From Combretum micranthum (lineage: Eukaryota > Streptophyta > Magnoliopsida > Myrtales > Combretaceae): DNA of 64,000 nucleotides. The stretch is from NCBI GenBank assembly GCA_024138025.1, contig JAMXBD010000093.1, positions 372,001 to 436,000 of the forward strand. Direction: 5' to 3'. The position numbers and the translations under genes were made by a program. Position 1 is the first letter of the stretch; the number at the start of each line of letters is the position of its first letter. Shown piece by piece: positions 57,419-64,000 of the stretch. The notes under the pieces were generated by a model. That model ran no database searches and was not told the DNA's origin. It was given only the letters and a program-made list of their open reading frames with translations.

Positions 57419-58999
57419 ATGGCACCTCCAAGAAAGAGACCTACTGACCCTATTGAGGGTATGACTTAAGAATCCGATGCTAATCTTAAAGTTGTTGAGC
57501 ATGATATGCCAGCACTTGAGGATGTTAACCGACCTATTGGCACTCAACCTAACAATGCTGTAATCTTACGTGTTATGTAAGAAAATACCGCCCAAGTCAA
57601 TCAATCGACGCAAGAGTCATGAGACAATGCCATTAATTCATGACGATGTTTGCTTAATACCTGCTTGGTATAACTGCTGCACAACAAGGCACGACTTCAT
57701 CGATTCTTGCTATTGCTGCACAACAACGTGCTCCCTAGGCGCTTTAGGCTCTTCAAGTACCTCAACCCACTAACCCCTTTCCTACTCCTGAACAATATCT
57801 TACTAGAGTTAGAGAGCATGTTCCTTTATTGGAGCCTTTAGTTACATCGCTGCCTATACCTCAAGCAAGTAATCCTGTAGCTACAACATAGCCTGTACCT
57901 AAGGTAAGAAGCACGATAATTCAGCTTAGTGGATCCTCATCTTCATAGGCTATGCCACATATTGTTATTGGGGGACTTGTTACTTAACCTAATATAGCTC
58001 CAATCTAGATTAATACCCTAACTGCACCAACTGAAGCTACTATTCAACTACTAAAGACACTTTCGTCACAAAGGAAGACTTAGACATGTACCTAAAGGAA
58101 ATATAAGTTAAGTCTGAAGTGGGAGTATTGGATCTCAAGTTCCTATACAATCAATGTATTGCTGCTAAGCCATACCCTTAAGACTATGTGAGTCTCAAAT
58201 TCATGCTATTCAATGGTAACAAGAGAAGCACCAAGGAAAATTTGCTAAAGTTCATTGAAACACTAAAGGTTTGTGGATTTGATGATGATTTGAAGTTAAA
58301 AGAATTTTCTAAGTCCTTCACAGAGAAAGTATACACCTAGTATGTCAACATTCCCTCTAGATCAGTAGATTCATGGGCAATTATGTGCAAGATATTACTA
58401 GAGAAGTTCCTCTCCACACAAGAACAAGTAACCTTGACTGATATGAGATGGATTAGCTTTCTTACCCAAGGAACACTTCATGGATTATATTGAGTACTTT
58501 AAGGAGAGTTCACTAGACATTTAAGACATATGCGATGAAAAAGAGTTAGTGAAGATTCACATCCAATGCATATTCATTAAGTATGCGATGCATCAGGAAA
58601 ATCTTTCCTTAGCCTTATTCCCTATTTTGGTTAAGAATTGGCGAAGAACCAATAATTCTGTTGTGTGCCAAAGAGGAGGAAATGTGAAGTTTAACAAAAA
58701 AGGGACCATCCATGAATATGGCAGAAAATGAGGATTCTAAAGATGAGAAGAAACCAAGAGTTGAAAAATCTAGATGTGAGAGCACAAAGGAACCACTAAC
58801 ATATCCTTGCTCAATGGGAAATCGGCATACTATGCTAGATCAGTGCTTGAGAGATGGAAATGTAAAGCTCCCAAGGGTAGAGTGTTTACCAACTCAGGAG
58901 GAGAAGAATGATCCTAAATTTTGTAGGTTCTACAGAACCGTAGGGTATCCTACTAGGGATTGTTTTAATTTGAAAAGGATCTTCAACAAAAGAGTGTAG
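57419..58999 (+). pseudogene. Tat gag, broken
   Basis: A likely start at 57419 (MAPPRKRPTDPIEG) is followed by a TAA after 16 codons and many later stops. The capsid part is visible near 58190-58480 (VSLKFMLFNGNKRSTKENL, FTEKVYT, DSWAIMCKILLEKF) and a Pro-rich linker lies near 57765-58000. The zinc knuckle at 58922-58963 reads CRFYRTVGYPTRDC: both Cys ends remain, but the central His positions are changed to Tyr. In an intact element gag forms the particle that encloses reverse transcription. Confidence 0.85.
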
Positions 59000-59426
59000 A
59001 AAATAGAGAGCTCGTTATCAAGAATAACAACGTCAGGAATAATCCATTTCCATCACATAACAATTAACGTAGTGCTGTCAATGTCTTTATTCATGGTCTT
59101 ACCATGGTAGAGGCCAATGATGCACGAACCATTGAGGCAAGTAAGACGAAAGGAAAGAAACATGTAGTTGAAGAAATGATTATGCTCTTATTATTGTGAC
59201 ACTTATGAAAACCTCCAATTTTATAAACTTCTTTAGTCTACTTAGTTTTGATGAGAAAGCGAGGCATATAGCAACAACTATACTTGCACAAATTTTCGAG
59301 GGACAATATACTAAGTGTAGTGCAATGTAGCTCATCAAAAGGATGGCTTGAGCGCATGAAAATGCAATTTTGTTCACTAATGTGAACATGTGCATATATA
59401 AATTTAATCACAATTGACCATTATAT

Positions 59427-59981
59427 GTGGACGGCGTACTTAATGGCTATCTAGTTAAGAGGATGTTCATTAATGCTGGTTCTTCTCTAAACATTATGTG
59501 TAAGACTGCATTTGAGGCTGCTGGTATTAATCATCATCATTTAGTGAAGCAACCCATTTTGGTTAATGGCTTTAGTCATACTATGACAAAAACGATTGGA
59601 AGAGTTAATGTTGATCTCAAAATTGGGCTTATTCGTCGTATTGTTACTTTTCATGTGATTGACGTGCTCGTGTCTTATCAACTTTTGATAGCCAGAAAGT
59701 AGCTGCACGATCACTATTTAACACCTTCAACAATGCATCATTACATCAGAGGACATTGGAATGGAAAGTATATATTCACCCCTGCTACAAAGAATCCTTT
59801 TGAGCATATTGAGTCATATTTTGTTGAGCCAATTTTTTTCAGTGATTATGTTAATGAAAGAGAGACAGCCATTACAAGAGCTTCAAGTGTACCCTTGCCC
59901 ACATGGGAAGAAGTCCAGGAAGGTCAACAAAAGAAGAGAAAGATGCATGGTTGTCATAGGGATAAGAAAAATAATAAGTAG
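59427..59981 (+). pseudogene. Tat aspartic protease region, inactive
   Basis: VKRMFINAGSSLNIM is the retropepsin active-site strand. The catalytic Asp expected before the second Gly-Ser is Asn (codon 59472-59474), so the enzyme would be dead. Downstream, PILVNGFSHTMTKTIGRVNV and SYQLLIARK match the flap and C-terminal parts, followed by a TAG at 59700-59702 and the linker LHDHYLTPSTMHHY, typical of Tat polyproteins. A frame change follows near 59733. Confidence 0.82.
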
Positions 59982-60224
59982 GCTAATGTTGTTGAAAGCT
60001 AATTTAGATAGGACGAGCGAAGAGTATATATCTTATGATGGTTTTTAGGGTCTAAGGAGGTTTGTTCTTCTTCTTTAGATGCCGTACCAATTCAAGAAAT
60101 TCAACCTGCCCCTTAATAGAGATGTGTTTACCTGGGCATATGATGAAATACTAGGTATAGACCCTAGTCTTGTAGTGCATGACTTAAAATCGCCTTAGGC
60201 ACGACTCTTGTTAAGCAATAATAA
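59982..60224. pseudogene. protease-RT linker, degenerate
   Basis: Short blocks such as RDVFTWAYDEILGIDPSLVV (about 60118-60178) mark the usual linker ahead of RT. Several stops separate them. Confidence 0.6.
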
Positions 60225-60756
60225 CAAGTTTTTCGTCTTGAGGTTGAAGTTAAGATCAAGCAAGAAATTGAGAAGTTGCTTCATGTAAGCCTCATCAAAC
60301 CGATCAAGCACCCTACTTGGCTTGCGAATGTCATGCCTATTAGGAAGAAGAATGGTTAAATAAGGGTGTGTGTAGATTTTTTAGATTTGAACAAAGCTTA
60401 TCCCAAAAATGATTTCCCTTTGCCAAACATAGGCACCTTAGTGCATATCACCGCTGCACATGAATTGTTTTTATTCATGGATGGTTTTAGCAGATATAAT
60501 CAAATTAAGATGGCAACTGGGGATGCTGAACGTATTGCCTTTCGAACATCTATTGGGAATTTCTATTACATTGTCGTGCCCTTTATGCTCAAGAATGCAA
60601 GTACTATTTATCAAAGAGCAATGACAGCCATGTTTCATGATATGATGCATGATTTCATGGAAGATTATGTAGATGACATAATTGTGAAATCAAAGCATGT
60701 GTCTAACCACTTGGCTCATCTTTAAAAGGTTTTTGAACGATTTCTATTATATAAGC
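60225..60756 (+). pseudogene. Tat reverse transcriptase, first part
   Basis: One frame with a single internal TAA (60357-60359) carries the early RT motifs (VEVKIKQEIEKLL, IKPIKHPTWLANVM, RVCVDFLDLNKAYPKNDFPL), then FLFMDGFSRYNQIKM, GNFYYIVVPFMLKNA and the catalytic YVDD box at 60666-60677. The DGFSRYNQI aspartate and the YVDD pair are intact. A stop (TAA, 60723-60725) and then the solo LTR interrupt it. The second part resumes at 62819. Confidence 0.9.
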
Positions 60757-62813
60757 TGTAATATAAAGATAAATAAATTATAAAGAAGGGCAAGTTTGTC
60801 ATTTGATATAAAATAAGAGGGTTTTATGGTCAATCTTAAAGTATATAAAAGGATTATTAAGAAGAGCAAAGAGTCAAAGGATATTAAATAAGAAGATTTT
60901 ATGGTCAAAGTTGAAATATAATTTTATTGTGTTCACATGGAAAAAAAAAAACTTGATTAAGAATGGATTTTGGCAGCTTAAATAGGACATGAACCTACGG
61001 TTTTTCTTAAACAACATACCTCTATAAATATACCCTTAACCTATGAGTTTGTCACACCATTCCTCAGTCAAAACCCTAAAAGATTTGGAGTACGTTTAAG
61101 ACATTTGAAAACCGTCGGCTTATATATTCTTTCTTTGTCAACAAAAATCTAATTTTAATACAATTTTGGTCACATGATAGACACATGACAGAAGATCAAA
61201 AGTCACGAATCCCTATATATTCTTTTTTTGTCATTTCTCCAACAAAACCCTAAACCTAGATTCTTATCCTTAGAGAGTTTATAGCCGCCAAAGGATTTAG
61301 AAGTCCATATCAGAATTGAAAAACATACATATCGATTGAAGGAGATTCAAAATCTAGAAGCGAAACATTAGAGTGGTTTTGGAGAATATCAGATTCAAAT
61401 CCAATTGAAGGAGAAAGATTTAAAGAATTAGGGTTTCTGATTTCAACCAAGTTCTGCAAATTATAGGTATGTATGAATTTGCCCTATCTCTATAGATTCA
61501 AAGTTATAAACTTTTATAAGAGATCTATTCATAGAAGATTATATATATATGTATGTTGTGAAGGATTTTGGAGATCAAGGAAGATTTGAGGAGAAATTGA
61601 TGTTAGGGTTTCTGTGAAGTAAAAACAAAATTAACAAGTGAGTTAAGATTTGGTTAGGATTATGGTATTAGGGTTAGAGTTTGACATCATGATTACAATT
61701 GAATTTTAATTGCGACATATATTGATATACAGGAGTATGGTGAGATTAGGATTCCATTTCAATTAAAGTTTCTGTTGAGTAGATTTGGATTGGAAGCAAA
61801 TCTAGGTACGTCCTTACCTTGTTTGCTGCTTGTGCATGATAGGTTTAGAATTTATAACCTGATTAACGAATATACGACAATAATTGAAATTGAGTGTTGG
61901 TTGTGAGTGGTTTCGACTAGAGTAGAACTCATGGCGAGGCCATGGTGGAGGGTGATCTCTAGTGAGACAACCTGATGATCCTTGTGTGAGGTTGTCCCGA
62001 GTGAACTCGTGCTTGGAGATGATTCTAGTAGATTAGGAGTCGTGCTTTCGTGCTTTGGCTAGGCATGTAAATTGTATATATGTATATATTACAATATATG
62101 TTTCAGAATCTGAGTTATTCCGGGTTTGGGTTTATATCACGAGTATTCCTAAACTGTGTTGGTTGTAGGCTAATGAAAAGATAAATTAGTTTGTGCTTGT
62201 TGCATTAGAAATTATAAGTTGTATGTGATATTGTGTTATGTATGATCATGTGCATGTGCTTGTGGTTTGGATGTACTGGGCCTTTGTGCTCAATCCTTTA
62301 TCTTTTTTAGGTACAAGTGATGGAGATATTATTTATGACTTGTCTGGTTGTGACTTGTATTTTGATCATGGGGATAGCGATAGTAGACCTGACTACACTG
62401 TAGAGGAATAGGATGTTATACAGGACATATAAAAAAAAAAAGTTTTCTTGAGTTATTGAAGATTTTTGAAACAATATTTTGATTATTTATCTTTTTGAGG
62501 ATTTGAAGTATTGGTTTTTATGTAATAGTTTATTAAACATGATTATATGTTTTTAGTTGGAAGTTAGATCTTTTCTGGATTATTGTTGGCTTTGGTTTTG
62601 CCAACTCAGATTTAGTTTATATTACAGGAGATATTTGAAAGTTATAAATTACAGGTTTCACGGGTTTTGTTCCTTCTGGAGTACCCTTAAATGTGGGTTC
62701 ATAGAGATTTCTATATGTTTATATTTTGTGGTATTGAGATTTAGAGCCTTTGCGTGTCTTTTTTAAGAGAGGGACACGTGGTGGGTTGTAATGCCTTAGA
62801 TTAGGGCGTTACA
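60757..62813 (+). mobile_element. solo LTR, gypsy type, family X copy 2, inside RT
   Basis: The 2057-bp unit runs from TGTAATATAAAG to TAGGGCGTTACA with the perfect TSD TAAGC (60752-60756 and 62814-62818). It shares with 50201-52174 the CTCTATAAATA box (about 61021), CAACCTGATGATCCTTGTG, GTTGTCCCGAGTGAA, GATTAGGAGTCGT and the acidic open stretch (about 62310-62410). The host RT reading frame resumes in the expected alignment on the far side, which proves it is an insertion. No internal genes or partner LTR. Confidence 0.95.
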
Positions 62814-63236
62814 TAAGCTTCGTATGAATCCTCTAAAATGTGTTTTCGAGGTTGTTTCAGGAAAATTCCTTGGACTCGTGGTCCATAGGAAGGGAATTGA
62901 TGTTGATTCCGCAAAGATACAAGATATATTGTCTATGCCTTTGCCTACTACTTTAAAAGAGTTGAAAACTTTCATGGGAAAAGTTTTTTATATTAAGCAA
63001 TTCATACTTGCACTTGTGAAGAATTCATATCCCTTACATCAGCTTATGGAGAAAGGAGTTTTATTTGAATGGGAGCAAGTCTACGAAGATGCAATTCATA
63101 GAATTAAGGGAATTCTCACTTCTTCGCATACTATGACCATTCCTGTGAAGGAATTACTGATGATTTTGAATTTTACTTCTACTAATAGGTCCATTGGAGC
63201 CTTACTTGCACAGGAAATAGATGGCAAAAAATGATC
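62814..63236 (+). pseudogene. Tat RT thumb and start of RNase H
   Basis: Resumes with MNPLKCVFEVVSGKFLG, then VVHRKGIDVDSAKI, LPTTLKELKTFMGKVFYI and LHQLMEKGVLFEW, the RT connection region. It continues with NRSIGALLAQE, the start of the first RNase H domain. The aspartate expected before the IGALL motif is replaced (STNRS). TGA at 63232-63234 ends this frame. Confidence 0.88.
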
Positions 63237-63530
63237 GATCTACTATTTGAGTCATTCACTTTAAGGAAGCAAAATCAAACACCTAGCTTTTGATTGCCAT
63301 TCAAAAGTTGTGCCACTACTTCTTAGCACACAAGGTCAATCTTGTCACTCGATTAGATCCCATTAAGTATTTATTGTCATGACTAGCATTGTCTAGGTAT
63401 GTTGTAAAGTGGTTGTTGCTTCTTGGAGAATTTGACATTACAATACAGACTCTTAAAGCTGTCAAGGCACAAACCATAGCCGACTTATTGGCTCATTTTC
63501 CAAATCAGAGTAAAGATATGATCATGGATG
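63237..63530 (+). pseudogene. first RNase H domain, remainder
   Basis: Frameshifted pieces recall IYYLSHSL and a LAFDCHSK-type helix near 63240-63310. The frame from 63389 then carries VVKWLLLLGEFDITIQ and VKAQTIADLLAHFP, the standard end of the gypsy RT-linked RNase H. Confidence 0.8.
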
Positions 63531-64000
63531 CTACATCGGCAAAATTTCATGAAGACCTGCTTAAGATTGAAACAGAAGGAGAATGGTCACTTTAGTTTGA
63601 TGGCTTGTCCAGAAGTCAAGGTTAGGGGGGCAGGAGTCGTATTAACATCACCCAATGGCCAAGAAATACCCGTGGTGATTAAACTCAACTTTCATTACAC
63701 CAATAATGAAGTTGAGTATGAAGCCTTATTGCTTGAACTCGTCTTTGCTTTGGAAGTTGAAGTAATTTAGCGATGCATATGTGGTGACTCAAATTTAATC
63801 ATTAAGCAAACCAATGGTGAGTATGCCCTCAAAGAGCTAGCAGTTGCACCTCATGGGGATATAATGTAAGCACTAAATGGAAAGTTCAAAGTAGTAAGAT
63901 ATGAACATACCAAGTGGTCTACGAACCGTCATGCATACATTTTGTCAATGCTGGCATCTAAGGTTCCAATGCGTGCCTTTGATAAAAGTGTAGATGTTAA
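63531..64000 (+). pseudogene. second (archaeal-type) RNase H domain
   Basis: EGEWSL, stop, then a DGLSRSQG-like start followed by a frameshift, GAGVVLTSPNGQEIPVVI, NNEVEYEALLLEL, then (after a stop) CGDSNLIIKQTNGEYA and AYILSMLAS. This matches the extra RNase H domain of Tat elements (DGS-x-GAGxVL ... TNNxAEYEAL ... GDSxLIIxQ ... ADALAxLAS). Stops near 63594 and 63768 disable it. The window edge cuts the domain end. Confidence 0.85.

Larger units (their letters stand above)
56672..64000 (+). mobile_element. Tat-lineage Ty3/gypsy element, right end off window
   Basis: The order is 5' LTR, PBS, gag with zinc knuckle, protease, RT, RNase H, then a second RNase H domain up to the edge. The second, archaeal-type RNase H after the usual one is a known hallmark of the Tat lineage of plant gypsy elements. 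All genes carry stops or frameshifts. A 2057-bp solo LTR of another family is inserted in RT. Integrase and the 3' LTR are expected to the right of the window. Confidence 0.9.

Noticed and set aside
1..64000. CRISPR arrays, operons, organelle insertions, rRNA or tRNA genes
   Set aside because: No regular spacer-repeat arrays, no organelle-like coding text, and no rRNA or complete tRNA fold was seen on either strand.

Overview
The window is AT-rich plant nuclear DNA, almost certainly from a flowering plant. The evidence is Ty1/copia and Ty3/gypsy retrotransposons with plant-type primer binding sites, many small hAT-like and other inverted-repeat elements, and one plant-specific DUF538 gene. 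There is no operon structure, phage, CRISPR array or prokaryotic signal. The species cannot be named from this sequence.

Layout. (1) 1-4814: the 3' part of a decayed, Sirevirus-like copia element (RT/RNase H end, env-like reading frame, polypurine tract, 3' LTR). (2) 4815-12033: decayed, probably LTR-derived DNA with a second LTR-like block (6923-9301) and an inverted-repeat element inside it. (3) 12034-22671: gene-poor DNA with hAT-type MITEs at 17128-17533 and 18122-19574; the latter holds a third hAT-like element at 18288-19186, and target-site duplications (TSDs) are visible for all of them. (4) 22672-26570: a gutted gypsy (chromovirus-type) element with both LTRs and nested hAT-like insertions. 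(5) 26571-38144: the only convincing host gene, a DUF538 protein on the minus strand at 29699-30196, plus MITEs and RNase H-like relics. (6) 38567-44143: a complete copia insertion (TSD AATAT) that keeps gag but lacks pol, with a foreign block in its 5' LTR and a MITE in gag. (7) 44144-56671: solo LTRs of two families (45508-46174, 50201-52174, 54596-55185), one of them inside a hAT MITE. (8) 56672-64000: a Tat-lineage gypsy element running off the right edge, with 5' LTR, PBS, gag, protease, RT and two RNase H domains. Its RT is split by a 2.06-kb solo LTR flanked by the exact TSD TAAGC.

All the retroelement genes carry stops or frameshifts and are pseudogenes. The main interest is stratigraphic: at least six nested insertions can be ordered by their TSDs, and three LTR groups recur in the window. 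I found no convincing new gene system. The least explained items are a C-rich stretch open on both strands (16543-16815), a promoter-like motif cluster with no gene (15160-15235), and a 69-codon open stretch near 35488-35694.
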